From an uncultured Oceanospirillaceae bacterium (GTDB lineage: Bacteria; Pseudomonadota; Gammaproteobacteria; Pseudomonadales; Balneatricaceae): 64,000 bases of DNA. Positions 19,460-28,225 of the stretch are shown here, piece by piece (within the stretch, counting starts at the first letter, position 1; each line of letters starts with the position of its first letter). The translations under genes were made by a program, and so were the position numbers. The stretch covers positions 1-64,000 of the forward strand of contig CAKZPE010000014.1 in the NCBI GenBank assembly GCA_937138495.1, written 5' to 3'. Under the pieces are notes generated by a model. It saw nothing but the letters and a program-made list of their open reading frames with translations, was not told the origin of the DNA and searched no databases.

Positions 19460-20554
19460 TTATAGTCCTGCTTTGAGGCTCGCCTCAATGAACAGATCCA
19501 GATCTCCGTCCAGTACCCGGTCGCAGTTACTGCTCTGTACATTGGTACGCAGGTCTTTAATGCGCTGATCATCCAGTACATAAGAACGGATCTGGCTGCC
19601 CCAGCCAATATCCGCTTTGTTATCTTCGGTTTCCTGAGCCGCTTCGCTACGTTTAAGCATCTCCATCTCGTAGAGTTTTGCCCGCAGCTGCTTCATACAG
19701 GTGTCTTTATTCTGGTGCTGGGAACGCTGGCTCTGGCTCTGTACCACAATGCCGGACGGGCCGTGGGTAATACGTACCGCAGACTCAGTTCTGTTTACGT
19801 GCTGACCACCGGCACCGGATGCCCGGTAAACATCTACCCGCAGATCCGCAGGGTTAATTTCGATCTCGATATTGTCGTCAATTTCCGGGGACACAAACAC
19901 GGAAGAGAAAGACGTATGGCGACGGCCACCGGAATCGAACGGAGACTTACGTACCAGACGGTGTACACCGGTTTCAGTCCGCAGCCAGCCAAAGGCATAC
20001 TCACCCTGGAAGCTGATCGTTGCCGACTTGATACCTGCCACATCACCGGCGGAACATTCCAGCAGTTCCGTTTTAAAGCCTTTATCCTCACCCCAGCGCA
20101 GGTACATACGCAGCATCATTTCTGCCCAGTCCTGTGCTTCCGTACCGCCGGAACCAGCCTGAATATCCAGATAGGCGTTGTTACCGTCCGCTTCACCGGA
20201 GAACATACGGCGGAATTCCAGCTGCCCCAGTAATGATTCCAGTGCGGCAACTTCGCTGCGCACTTCTTCAACGGTATCTTCGTCATCTTCCTCAACGGCC
20301 ATTTCCAGCAGTTCTTCTGCTTCGGCAACGCCGTTGGTCAGATCATCAATGGTCTTTACCACCCCTTCCAGAGCAGAGCGTTCCTTACCCAGCGCCTGAG
20401 CACGTTCAGGGTCGTTCCACACCGCAGGATCTTCCAGTTCACGGGTCACTTCTTCCAGGCGATCCTGTTTCTCGGCATACTCCAGATATCCGCGCAGTAC
20501 TTCAGTACGCTCACTGATATCCTTCAGGCTGGTAATGATTGGATTAACTTCCAT
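19460..20554 (-). CDS. prfB: Peptide chain release factor 2, uninterrupted (no programmed frameshift)
   Basis: RF2 ends translation at UGA and UAA. 364 residues in a single open frame, with the stop-recognition motif SPF (RKSPFDSGG) and the peptidyl-hydrolysis motif GGQ in [15 protein letters not shown]; the residue before SGAGGQ is Ala, the active variant, not Thr as in E. coli K-12. In most bacteria the gene needs a +1 shift at CTT-TGA-C after an AGGGGG-like site near codon 25. Here the same place reads CGC GGA TAT CTG GAG TAT (RGYLEY), so neither the UGA nor the Shine-Dalgarno-like stimulator is present. Confidence 0.97.
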   Translation of the reverse strand: MEVNPIITSLKDISERTEVLRGYLEYAEKQDRLEEVTRELEDPAVWNDPERAQALGKERSALEGVVKTIDDLTNGVAEAEELLEMAVEEDDEDTVEEVRSEVAALESLLGQLEFRRMFSGEADGNNAYLDIQAGSGGTEAQDWAEMMLRMYLRWGEDKGFKTELLECSAGDVAGIKSATISFQGEYAFGWLRTETGVHRLVRKSPFDSGGRRHTSFSSVFVSPEIDDNIEIEINPADLRVDVYRASGAGGQHVNRTESAVRITHGPSGIVVQSQSQRSQHQNKDTCMKQLRAKLYEMEMLKRSEAAQETEDNKADIGWGSQIRSYVLDDQRIKDLRTNVQSSNCDRVLDGDLDLFIEASLKAGL

Positions 20555-20669
20555 CGTTGATGATCACACTCGACAGTTAATTGAATGGCCGTACAGCAGG
20601 AAAAAACACCGCCGGACACGCCAAATAAAAAGGCACAGTATTTTACCCGAAGTAAGGGCCAGTGAAAAC

Positions 20670-20686
20670 GTTTCAGGGCGTGAAAC
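20670..20686. promoter_or_regulatory. Perfect inverted repeat upstream of the TauE-family gene
   Basis: GTTTCA-gggcg-TGAAAC, a 6-5-6 palindrome in the 205-base spacer between divergent prfB and the TauE-family gene, about 75 bases before the latter's ATG. It could be an operator; a TATGAT -10-like box follows at 20718-20723. No regulator is identifiable. Confidence 0.35.
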
Positions 20687-20759
20687 CCGGCAATTTCCGC
20701 TTATCCTGCCGATTCGCTATGATGCATCCCTCTGATATGGAACGGAACGGATCGGAATA

Positions 20760-21518
20760 ATGGAATTGTCACTGGCCAGCATCCTGCTACTGATCGCGGT
20801 TGGCATCGCTTCAGGCATTATCAACGTCCTCGCCGGCGGTGGCTCTAATTTAACCCTGCCGGTACTGATGGTTATGGGTATGCCCGCTGAAATTGCCAAT
20901 GCCACCAACCGGCTGGGGATCTTTTTGCAGTCGGTTACCGGCGTATGCGGCTTTAAAAGCAAAGGTAAACTGCCCACCGGCGACATCGGCCCGATTCTGA
21001 TCCCCACCCTCACCGGCGGCTTACTCGGCGCAATTGCAGCAGCCTTTGCCCCGGGCTGGATACTGAAACCCCTGTTACTCGGCGCCATGCTGACCATGGC
21101 AATGATTATTCTGCTGCGCCCCTCGGTGGTCTGCCCCCCGGAAGGCACGCAGGCATATACGGTCAGCCAGCGCCCGTCATCCTGGTGGTGGCTGGGTATA
21201 GCAGGATTTTACGGCGGTTTTGTACAGGCGGGGGTGGGGTTTATTCTGCTGGGCGCACTGGCAGGAAGCCTGCGCTACGACCTGATCCGGGCCAATGCCC
21301 TGAAGCTTATTTGTTCACTGGCATTTACAGCAGTCGCGCTGGGGGTATTTATTTCACAGGAACAGGTACTCTGGCTGCCCGGCCTGATACTGGGCGCGGG
21401 TGCCATGATTGGCGCACGGATCGGAGTACACTTTGCTATCAGCGTTAAACAACGCACCCTGAAATGGTTTCTGTTTATTATGACGTTGTGTGGCTGCGCT
21501 GCTGCGCTGCTGTTTTAA
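20760..21518 (+). CDS. Sulfite exporter TauE/SafE family membrane protein
   Basis: 252 residues with about eight membrane helices. The family signature is visible at the N-terminus (GIASGIINVLAGGGSNLTLP and ANATNRLGIFLQS) and repeated in degenerate form in the second half (GFYGGFVQAGVGFILLGAL, RANALKLICSLAFTAVALG). Members export sulfite, sulfoacetate or other organic anions; the substrate here cannot be read from sequence. Divergent from prfB. The last codons and the spacer after the stop carry GCTGCTG-rich imperfect repeats. Confidence 0.88.
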   Translation: MELSLASILLLIAVGIASGIINVLAGGGSNLTLPVLMVMGMPAEIANATNRLGIFLQSVTGVCGFKSKGKLPTGDIGPILIPTLTGGLLGAIAAAFAPGWILKPLLLGAMLTMAMIILLRPSVVCPPEGTQAYTVSQRPSSWWWLGIAGFYGGFVQAGVGFILLGALAGSLRYDLIRANALKLICSLAFTAVALGVFISQEQVLWLPGLILGAGAMIGARIGVHFAISVKQRTLKWFLFIMTLCGCAAALLF

Positions 21519-21585
21519 TAGCTGTGCTGCTGTCTCAAATGCAGCGCTGCTGTTTTAAGAGCAGCGTTGCAATTTTAAAAAACGC
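21495..21585. repeat. Imperfect short tandem repeats around the TauE gene stop codon
   Basis: Three to four degenerate copies of a roughly 20-25 base unit built on GCGCTGCTGTTTTAA run from the last TauE codons through the spacer. The TAA stop is inside one copy. Confidence 0.55.
21545..21566 (+). terminator. Likely terminator of the TauE-family gene
   Basis: CGCTGCT-gttttaag-AGCAGCG, then TTGCAATTTT. The perfect 7-bp stem arises inside the tandem repeats described for 21495-21585. Confidence 0.5.
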
Positions 21586-22104
21586 TTAAAGCCCCAGCTC
21601 TGGTTTAATCTGTGCGCACCAGGTGGCTATACGCTCATCGGTTTCACCGGCCTGTCCGTCATCATCCAGCGCCAGCCCGACAAACTGCGACCCATCAGCG
21701 GTTAATGCCTTAGACGCCTCAAAGTCATAGCCCTGATTCGGCCAGTAACCCACAACACGGGCACCGCCTTTCTGTAATTTCTCATGTAACATGCCCATGG
21801 CATCCAGAAACCATTCGGGATACCCAATCTGATCACCCAGCCCAAATAACGCACAGGTGATGCCGCTGAAATCCAGATCATCCACTTCAGACCAGATATC
21901 ATCCCAGTCTTCCTGCAACTCACCGAAATCCCAGGTAGAAATACCAAACACCAGGCACGGATACTTATCAAAGCCTGCCAGACCATTATCAGCCACATCA
22001 TGCAGACAGACATTCTCAGCCCCTAACTGCGCCGCAATACGCTCAGCAACATCTTCCGTATTACCGGTTGTGGAACCGTAAAATAAACCGACAGTCTGGG
22101 ACAT
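21586..22104 (-). CDS. fldB: Flavodoxin (FldB type)
   Basis: Small FMN electron carrier. 172 residues; phosphate loop YGSTTGNTEDVAERI (STTGNT, residues 11-16), flavin-stacking loops ISTWDFGELQEDWDD and GLGDQIGYPEWFLDAMGML, and C-terminal SQFVGLALDDDGQ. The length, the WDFGE.QEDW segment and the WFLDA.GMLH segment closely resemble E. coli FldB, a long-chain flavodoxin. Monocistronic in appearance; a phasin-like gene lies upstream on the same strand. Confidence 0.93.
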   Translation of the reverse strand: MSQTVGLFYGSTTGNTEDVAERIAAQLGAENVCLHDVADNGLAGFDKYPCLVFGISTWDFGELQEDWDDIWSEVDDLDFSGITCALFGLGDQIGYPEWFLDAMGMLHEKLQKGGARVVGYWPNQGYDFEASKALTADGSQFVGLALDDDGQAGETDERIATWCAQIKPELGL

Positions 22105-22126
22105 ATACTCTTTCCGTTACACACAT

Positions 22127-22152
22127 AAAAACGGCCCTCAAAACAGGACCGT
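22127..22152 (-). terminator. Terminator after the phasin-like gene
   Basis: Minus strand ACGG-CCT-loop-AGG-CCGT with one internal mismatch, followed by TTTTT; 30 bases beyond the stop at 22183. Confidence 0.6.
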
Positions 22153-22182
22153 ACAGGATGGCACGCATATTACCTGCGCGAT

Positions 22183-22512
22183 TCAGGGTTTGGAAGCAAA
22201 TGCCTCAAAGGAATCCTGAGCCAGTTTTTCCACCGACGCCTGTGCATCCGCCAGCGCCTTAAGATTACTCTCGTTAGCCGCTGTCAGGCTGGCCTCCAAC
22301 TGGCTGGCATAGGCCTTTTGCAGCTCAACTAACTGTTCAGCAGACGAACACCCCTGCAAGGCCTGGGTTTGCTGCATCGTTGCGTCTATACAGGCCTTGG
22401 TACAGGCCATCTGCTGCTGGGTAAGCTGCTCCAGCATTTTTGTCTGTATATCCACCAGCTCCTTAAACGGGCTCATCGACTGATTCAACGTCTTCGACAT
22501 ATCCTGAAACAT
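22183..22512 (-). CDS. Phasin-family-like small helical protein
   Basis: 109 residues from ATG 22512, which has a near-perfect ribosome site (GGAGGT, five bases before). The sequence is wholly alpha-helical and coiled-coil-like (SPFKELVDIQTKMLEQLTQQ ... EQLVELQKAYASQLEASLTA ... LADAQASVEKLAQDSFEAF), the layout of Phasin_2 proteins that coat polyhydroxyalkanoate granules. Two or three Cys residues in the middle (ACTKACIDA, GCSS) are unusual for phasins. No PHA genes are in the window. Family call is probable, role not proven. Confidence 0.72.
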   Translation of the reverse strand: MFQDMSKTLNQSMSPFKELVDIQTKMLEQLTQQQMACTKACIDATMQQTQALQGCSSAEQLVELQKAYASQLEASLTAANESNLKALADAQASVEKLAQDSFEAFASKP

Positions 22513-23033
22513 ATACACCTCCGCAACCCCGGTTATCCGCCAGCATCCTGCCGACAATACACAACAATATTAATAACAATATCAAACAGATATCAAACCA
22601 TTATCCCTGACAAAGGCTCAGTTTGAGTACAATCCGAACCTGCTCAGTCACACTCTATTGCAGGACGCAAAAACCCGCAACAGGTTAACCATTGACCCGC
22701 TCACCGGACATCAAGTTCAGCAGGCCACTGAAAAACAGCCTTGATCCTGATCATCCGGAGCGGCATTCCTGCAGTCAAATTGTCGCACCGGCCTGTTTTT
22801 TTAGCTGAGATCCGTTAAAATCCTCCGCTATATTAGACACAGTTAATATTAAACCCGATTGCAACCTGCTGGCAAAAAACGGGTCACAATGGCAATCACC
22901 GGACTCCGGCATCAAAAGCCGGCAATTTAAGAGTTCCGGTAAAAATGAATATAACTGTACCTTTCGATACTGAACAATCGGGCGTTATAATGCGCCCTGT
23001 TAAATAATATCCGTCATATACGAGCGTCCGCCA
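22513..23033. other. Long spacer before the Sel1-repeat gene
   Basis: About 520 bases without a convincing gene. It holds the promoter region of the phasin-like gene, a T-run after CCGGCCTG at about 22784-22801 that could be the 3' end of a small transcript (it can pair with CAGGCC at about 22730), and a promoter-like site near 22986 before the Sel1 gene. Confidence 0.5.
22980..22997 (+). promoter_or_regulatory. Promoter-like TATAAT inside an inverted repeat, upstream of the Sel1 gene
   Basis: A consensus -10 box TATAAT (22986-22991) is enclosed by GGGCG and CGCCC. The -35 region is weak (TTTCGA, 18-base spacer). The start codon follows at 23034. The enclosing palindrome may be an operator or chance. 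Confidence 0.45.
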
Positions 23034-23837
23034 ATGAGCAAAAAACTTCTGATCGCTACCGGCCTGCTGTTAAGCCTGCATACTTCTGCCGCCCTGGCAG
23101 CCAATCTGGCTAAGGGTATTCAGGCCTTTGAAAATAAGGACTACGCGATTGCGCTGGCCGAACTGTCCCCGCTGGCCAAAGAAAATAATCTGGAAGCCAT
23201 GAACTATCTGGGCCAGATGTATGAATTTGGTCTGGGAGTAGACGCTGACGAACAGGAAGCACTGAAACTCTACAACCGCTGCGCCGATCAGGGCAACCTG
23301 GGATGTGTTGACTCCCGCCGTGCCTATAAAGACAAAGGCTATAAAGTAGAGCTGGAAAGTATTCAGCCTGCAGCAGAAGGCGGTGATGCCACTGCCCAGA
23401 ACCGTCTGGGTGAAATGTACGAATTCGGCTACGGTGTTAAACGCGACCCGGTAAAAGCCATTGAATGGTACAAGCGTGCAGCGGACCAGGAGCTGGTTCT
23501 GGCACAACATAACATCGGCCGCAGCTACAACTTCGGCACCGGTGTACAGCAAGATTTTACCCAGGCAGAACGCTGGTACCGTAAAGCCGCAGAACAGGGC
23601 CACATGGATGCCATGTTCTTCCTCGGCGCGCTGTATTCCAACGCCCACGGTGGCGATGCCAGCCACGGCACAAACATTTCCGCGTACGCCTGGTTACAGA
23701 ACGCCATGGAACTGGGTAACCCGACTGCCCGTGCAATCCAGTCCCGCATTGTGATGAAACTGTCAGACAAAGAACTTGAAGAAGCCAAACGGCTGGCAGA
23801 AGATTACAAAAACAAATTTGTAACGCCGTTTAAATAA
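23034..23837 (+). CDS. Secreted Sel1-repeat protein
   Basis: 267 residues. Residues 1-22 (MSKKLLIATGLLLSLHTSAA, then LA) are a signal peptide, so the protein is periplasmic. The rest is a chain of Sel1-like TPR repeats: AKENNLEAMNYLGQMYEFGL, AAEGGDATAQNRLGEMYEFG, AADQELVLAQHNIGRSYNFG, AAEQGHMDAMFFLGALYS. Such solenoids mediate protein-protein contacts, often at the envelope. One Cys pair (NRCADQGNLGCVDS) might form a disulfide. Partner unknown. A terminator follows. Confidence 0.88.
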   Translation: MSKKLLIATGLLLSLHTSAALAANLAKGIQAFENKDYAIALAELSPLAKENNLEAMNYLGQMYEFGLGVDADEQEALKLYNRCADQGNLGCVDSRRAYKDKGYKVELESIQPAAEGGDATAQNRLGEMYEFGYGVKRDPVKAIEWYKRAADQELVLAQHNIGRSYNFGTGVQQDFTQAERWYRKAAEQGHMDAMFFLGALYSNAHGGDASHGTNISAYAWLQNAMELGNPTARAIQSRIVMKLSDKELEEAKRLAEDYKNKFVTPFK

Positions 23838-23854
23838 ACGCTTCAGCCTTACAT

Positions 23855-23883
23855 AAAAAGCCGGCGTAAATGCCGGTTTTTTT
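23855..23883 (+). terminator. Terminator of the Sel1-repeat gene
   Basis: AAAAAGCCGGC-gtaaat-GCCGGTTTTTTT, 20 bases beyond the stop. Confidence 0.88.
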
Positions 23884-23976
23884 ATGCCATAAAAATGTGG
23901 CACAAAATTGGCCTCATTGCAGACATCCCCTATACTCCACAGCTCATCATTAACTGCTCACCGTACAGGGACAACT

Positions 23977-25179
23977 ATGAGCCAGACCGCTCCACTGATC
24001 AGCCGGCCTTTATTCATCTCTCTGGGGCTCTTTGCCCTGCTGGCAGGGTTGCTCTACCGCGACATCAGCGGCCACGCGGCATTGCTGTTAACCCTTGGTG
24101 GCGCACTCGGACTGGCACTCTACCAGGCATCTTTTGGATTCACCGCCGCCTGGCGCAACCTGATTACTGAACGCCGGGGCCGCGGTCTGCGTGCCCAGAT
24201 GCTGATGCTTGCAGTCGCCGTTTGTCTGATCTTCCCGATTCTCGATGCCGGCAGTGCATTCGGCAACGACGTAAATGGCTTTAACCGCCCACTGGGCTTC
24301 TCGGTACTCTTTGGCGCGGCCCTGTTCGGCATCGGCATGCAAATCGCCGGGGGCTGCGGTTCAGGCAGTCTGTTTCAGGCCGGCGGCGGCCAGCTAAGAG
24401 CAGTGCCAGCAATCATCGGATTTATGGCCGGTGGCTTTTGGGCAACCGCCGACTACGAATGGTGGACCACCCTGCCCCAGCTGGCACCGGTATCCAGTTT
24501 GCAAAGCCTTGGGCTGATCACCGCACTGGCTGCCAATCTGTCCGTATTTGCACTCATCGCACTCGCCACAGTCTGGCTGGAAAAGCGACGCCACGGTGAA
24601 TTGCAGGCAGATAATGCCGGTAAAGGCCTGCCCCTGAGTAAGCGATTACTTCGTGGCCCCTGGCCACTGATCTGGGGCGCTGTAGCACTGGCACTCCTGA
24701 ACTACATTGTGGTGATTGTCACCGGCCGGCCGTGGTCCGTGGCGTTATCCTATCCTTTATGGGGCACGAAACTGGCACTCTGGCTCGATACCGCCTTACA
24801 GCTGGGATACGAACTGGAACCGGATTTCTGGACCTACTGGCTACAACCCGGCCGCGACGATGCCCTGCTGGAAAGCATCTGGGAAGACACCGTATCGGTA
24901 ATGAACATCGGCATCTTACTTGGCGCATTCCTGGCGGCCTCTCTGGCCGGACGCTTTAGCTGGCAATGGCGTATTCCACCCCTGCACTGGCTGGCATCCG
25001 CACTGGGTGGCCTGATGCTTGGCTACGGTGCCACTATTTCCTTTGGCTGTAATATCGGCGCCTTTTTTGGCGGCATTGTTTCCGGTAGTATGCACGGCTG
25101 GTTATGGCTGGCAGGCGCAATCATCGGCAGCTATCTGGGTATCTGGATACGTCCGTTATTCCGACTGAGCCGGATGTAA
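23977..25179 (+). CDS. YeeE/YedE-family sulfur (thiosulfate-type) transporter
   Basis: 400 residues from ATG 23977 (AGGGA upstream; an earlier in-frame start at 23908 adds a hydrophilic unmatched tail). About ten to eleven membrane helices. The two YeeE signatures are present: GGCGSGSLFQAGGGQLR in the first half and SFGCNIGAFFGGIVSGSMHG in the second; their cysteines carry thiosulfate in the TsuA structure. It probably imports thiosulfate or another sulfur species. No TusA-like partner (TsuB) is adjacent; the nearest downstream gene encodes an RDD protein. Confidence 0.88.
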   Translation: MSQTAPLISRPLFISLGLFALLAGLLYRDISGHAALLLTLGGALGLALYQASFGFTAAWRNLITERRGRGLRAQMLMLAVAVCLIFPILDAGSAFGNDVNGFNRPLGFSVLFGAALFGIGMQIAGGCGSGSLFQAGGGQLRAVPAIIGFMAGGFWATADYEWWTTLPQLAPVSSLQSLGLITALAANLSVFALIALATVWLEKRRHGELQADNAGKGLPLSKRLLRGPWPLIWGAVALALLNYIVVIVTGRPWSVALSYPLWGTKLALWLDTALQLGYELEPDFWTYWLQPGRDDALLESIWEDTVSVMNIGILLGAFLAASLAGRFSWQWRIPPLHWLASALGGLMLGYGATISFGCNIGAFFGGIVSGSMHGWLWLAGAIIGSYLGIWIRPLFRLSRM

Positions 25180-25229
25180 GTGTATACCGGCAGCCAACCA
25201 AGACATTTTGACCAACATACGAGACTGTA

Positions 25230-25676
25230 ATGAATAAGCCTTTTCCGGAACTCGACGGCGAACTCCGCCAGCCATCCCTGTTACGCCGCCTGGCGGCAAT
25301 GGTGTATGACGGCCTGCTGGTTGTCGCTATCTGGATGTGCACAGGCTTTGTTGCAGTGGGTCTGAACGGCGGCGAAGCGGTGTCCGGTCCGGTATTCCAG
25401 AGCATGCTGTTTCTGCTCACCTTCGCCTTCTTTGCGTACTTCTGGATTCGTCTGGGCCAGACACTGGGCATGCAGGCCTGGCAAATGCGGGTACAAACGA
25501 TCGATAACCGCCACATCAACCTGAAGCAGGCGTTGCTGCGCTTCATGATGGCAATCGTCTCTTTCGCCTGCGGTGGCCTGGGATTCCTGTGGATGATATT
25601 TTCCCCCAGCAAAGCCACCTGGCACGACAGTTTCTCAGAAACTCAGATGGTACTGCTGCCTAAAAAACAGAAGTAG
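25230..25676 (+). CDS. RDD family membrane protein
   Basis: 148 residues with three hydrophobic segments (about 20-45, 50-70, 100-122) and RDD-family features: RRLAAMVYDGLLVVAIWM near the start (the R...D pair), GQTLGMQAWQMRVQ in the middle and DSFSETQMVLLPK at the end. The biochemical role is uncertain; some RDD proteins are cation/proton antiporters. It lies 50 bases after the YeeE gene, same strand, with a terminator behind, so the two may be co-transcribed. Confidence 0.87.
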   Translation: MNKPFPELDGELRQPSLLRRLAAMVYDGLLVVAIWMCTGFVAVGLNGGEAVSGPVFQSMLFLLTFAFFAYFWIRLGQTLGMQAWQMRVQTIDNRHINLKQALLRFMMAIVSFACGGLGFLWMIFSPSKATWHDSFSETQMVLLPKKQK

Positions 25677-25689
25677 TCTCCCAGACAGC

Positions 25690-25729
25690 AAAAAAGCCGC
25701 TGCTTCCCAGAGAAACAGCAGCTTTTTTT
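25690..25729. terminator. Bidirectional terminator between RDD gene and lptG
   Basis: AAAAAGCcGCTG-loop-CAGCaGCTTTTTTT, a 12-bp stem with one mismatch, serving the convergent genes ending at 25676 (+) and 25748 (-). Confidence 0.85.
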
Positions 25730-25747
25730 ATGCTACCAGATAATGGT

Positions 25748-26821
25748 TTATCCGGCCCGGCGTAACAACCATCCGCCAATCAGGGCACAAATCAGAATCG
25801 GCATCAGCGCTGCCCAGAAAGGCGCGATGCTGTAGAGCGTACTTACCGGCGCCAGTAAATCCTGAGCAAATTTAAACATCACTCCGACCACCACACCGGA
25901 AATCACCCGCTGGCCAGTGGTCACACTCCGCAGCGGGCCAAAGATAAATGATATGGCCACCAACACCAGTGCGATCATAGACAATGGCTGGAACAGCTTG
26001 CTCCAGAACGCCAGCATATAGGTAGTCGTTTCCAACCCCTGTTCGCGCAGGTAATTGCTGTAACTGAGTAAGCCGGATATCGGCAACTCATCCGGCTCGA
26101 CAATGATCACCGACAACCGTTGCGGCGTCAGTTTTACATCCCAGCGCTGGGTGTCATACCGGTTCGCCTGTGTGCTGTCCTCATTAAACAGCGTTTCACG
26201 TACATTGTTCAGTAACCACTGATCCTCAGTAAAGCGGCCGCTGGCTGCATAACTGCTGGACACCAGACTGTTATCCTGATCAAAACGGTAACGGGTAACG
26301 CCTTTCAGAGAACCGTCCGGCAACACCGCATTAATATGAATATACTCATCACTTTCCCGGTGCCAGATACCGTATCCGGAGGTAATCGCCCCATTACTGA
26401 CTTTCACCGCCCGCCGGCTGTCTGCCAGAGTCTCGGTATAAGGGACAACGTATTCCCCCAATAACACCGTAACAAGGCCCAGAGCAATAATCGGTTTCAG
26501 CACCGCCAGCACAATACGGCCAATGGAAATACCCGCTGCCCGCATCACCGTCAGCTCACTGCCGGATGCCAGACTGCCCAGCCCGATCAGGCACCCCACC
26601 AGGCAACTTAGCGGAATAAAATCATAGAAGCGCTTAGGCGTAGTGAGCATCAGATACTCCAGTAACGCCCCCATGGTGAAACGCTCATTCACATCTTCCA
26701 GTTGATCCAGCATGGCAAACAACACATCCAGCCCGATCACAACGGCCAGGACGACCGCCAGCGAAGACAGTACCGCTGAGCTTATATAACGGTCCAGCCG
26801 GTTCATCAGAATATCAGGCAT
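25748..26821 (-). CDS. lptG: LPS export ABC transporter permease LptG
   Basis: Inner-membrane permease that with LptF and LptB2 extracts lipopolysaccharide and passes it to LptC. About 357 residues: two N-terminal helices, a third pair, a periplasmic beta-jellyroll (about 130-265) and C-terminal helices (SMIALVLVAISFIFG, RVISGVVVGVMFKFAQDL). It overlaps the end of lptF; the ATG at 26821 lies within the lptF stop region, with GTG 26824 and ATG 26806 as alternatives. The lptF-lptG pair divergent from pepA is conserved. Confidence 0.95.
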   Translation of the reverse strand: MPDILMNRLDRYISSAVLSSLAVVLAVVIGLDVLFAMLDQLEDVNERFTMGALLEYLMLTTPKRFYDFIPLSCLVGCLIGLGSLASGSELTVMRAAGISIGRIVLAVLKPIIALGLVTVLLGEYVVPYTETLADSRRAVKVSNGAITSGYGIWHRESDEYIHINAVLPDGSLKGVTRYRFDQDNSLVSSSYAASGRFTEDQWLLNNVRETLFNEDSTQANRYDTQRWDVKLTPQRLSVIIVEPDELPISGLLSYSNYLREQGLETTTYMLAFWSKLFQPLSMIALVLVAISFIFGPLRSVTTGQRVISGVVVGVMFKFAQDLLAPVSTLYSIAPFWAALMPILICALIGGWLLRRAG

Positions 26822-27947
26822 CACCGGACTTCCCTTTCAGCAGATTTTTAACTGACACTTTCTCAGTCACAATGCCCAGTCTGTCACCCAGGGTTTCCCA
26901 AAAACGGCCTGCAAACAGCAAACTCATGGCAAAACCGAAAAACACTAAATGCACCAGCCACATAACAATCACCGGCGCATCACCGTCTTCTGCCAGGCTG
27001 CGGCTGTTCGTCAGTAACAACAAATACACAAGGTACAGCAGAATCGACGGAATTAACTTGGCAAAACGCCCCTGCCGCGGATTGGTTTTACTTAACGGCA
27101 CCGCCAGCAAAGCAACAATCAGACACATAACCGGCAGTGAAATCCGCCAGTGCAACTGCGCCACTTCTGCCGCAGTGCCACCCAATAACATACCGGTAGA
27201 CGCCATATCCACACCGGAGACTTCAGGTTCATCATCGGTTTCCGGCAAACGGATACCATACTCTTCAAACTGAATTTCCCGGTAATTCGCCTCACCGGGC
27301 TGGCCTTCATACCGGTAACCGTTTTCCAGCACCAGATAACGGACACCGGTATCCGGATCCGTCACCTGCCGGCCGGTCTCGGCAGCCACCACCGCAAGCG
27401 GCTGTCCCGGCTGTGTTTCCGACACAAAAATGCCCTGCATCTGGCGGGTTTCAGTGCTCAGTTGTTCGATATATGTCGACCGGATACCGTCAGGCTGCTC
27501 CTGAAAACGGCCCGGCACCACGCTGTCCAACGTACTTTGCTGGCTTTGCTGAAACGCAGTTTCGGTCTTCTGCACCCCGGCCGGCGTCAGCCATAAACTC
27601 ATGACCGCCACCACAACCGCGACCAGACTTGCAGGGCCCAGCGTATACAACGACAAACGTCGCTGACTCATACCGGTTGCCTTAAGCACCGCCATTTCAC
27701 TTTCCAGATACAACCGCCCGTATGCCAGCAGAATTCCCAGAAACAGCCCCAACGGCAAAATCAGCTCAAGAAAGCCCGGCATCCGGTAAAGCATGAACTG
27801 GAAAACCGTATCCACCGAATACTTACCGGCGGCAGCATTGGTCAGATAACGGATAAAACGGCCGCTCATAATAATCAGCAGCAGGATGCCGCTGACAGCA
27901 CTCATACTGAGCAAAACTTCACGACTGATATAACGGAAGATAATCAA
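26814..27947 (-). CDS. lptF: LPS export ABC transporter permease LptF
   Basis: Partner of LptG. 377 residues: N-terminal helices (VLLSMSAVSGILLLIIMSGR; LELILPLGLFLGILLAYGRL), a periplasmic jellyroll domain about 130-260 and C-terminal helices (LPVMCLIVALLAVPLSKTNP with the family's PLSK..PRQGR stretch). ATG at 27947; 278 bases separate it from divergent pepA. Translationally coupled to lptG by overlap. Confidence 0.95.
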   Translation of the reverse strand: MIIFRYISREVLLSMSAVSGILLLIIMSGRFIRYLTNAAAGKYSVDTVFQFMLYRMPGFLELILPLGLFLGILLAYGRLYLESEMAVLKATGMSQRRLSLYTLGPASLVAVVVAVMSLWLTPAGVQKTETAFQQSQQSTLDSVVPGRFQEQPDGIRSTYIEQLSTETRQMQGIFVSETQPGQPLAVVAAETGRQVTDPDTGVRYLVLENGYRYEGQPGEANYREIQFEEYGIRLPETDDEPEVSGVDMASTGMLLGGTAAEVAQLHWRISLPVMCLIVALLAVPLSKTNPRQGRFAKLIPSILLYLVYLLLLTNSRSLAEDGDAPVIVMWLVHLVFFGFAMSLLFAGRFWETLGDRLGIVTEKVSVKNLLKGKSGDA

Positions 27948-28225
27948 CTTTTAATCTCTCGATGGCTTGAGATGTAACACATTCAATATAATGACTCTGC
28001 AAAGCGTCCGATGTTCCCGGAGCCACGGGTCACTGCACTGTAAAAAACTGTACCGTAAAAACCTGCCAGATCCGGTTGGGCAGATGCCACACATTCATAT
28101 ACACTTCAGCAAACGGCTGCACAGGCCCGGCCTGCCCGGCACTGTCACTGGCCCACTGTTTTTACCGGCAAATCACCGCCGGCATTATCTTACAAAGCTG
28201 ACACGATGTCTTCTCTGGAGTAACC

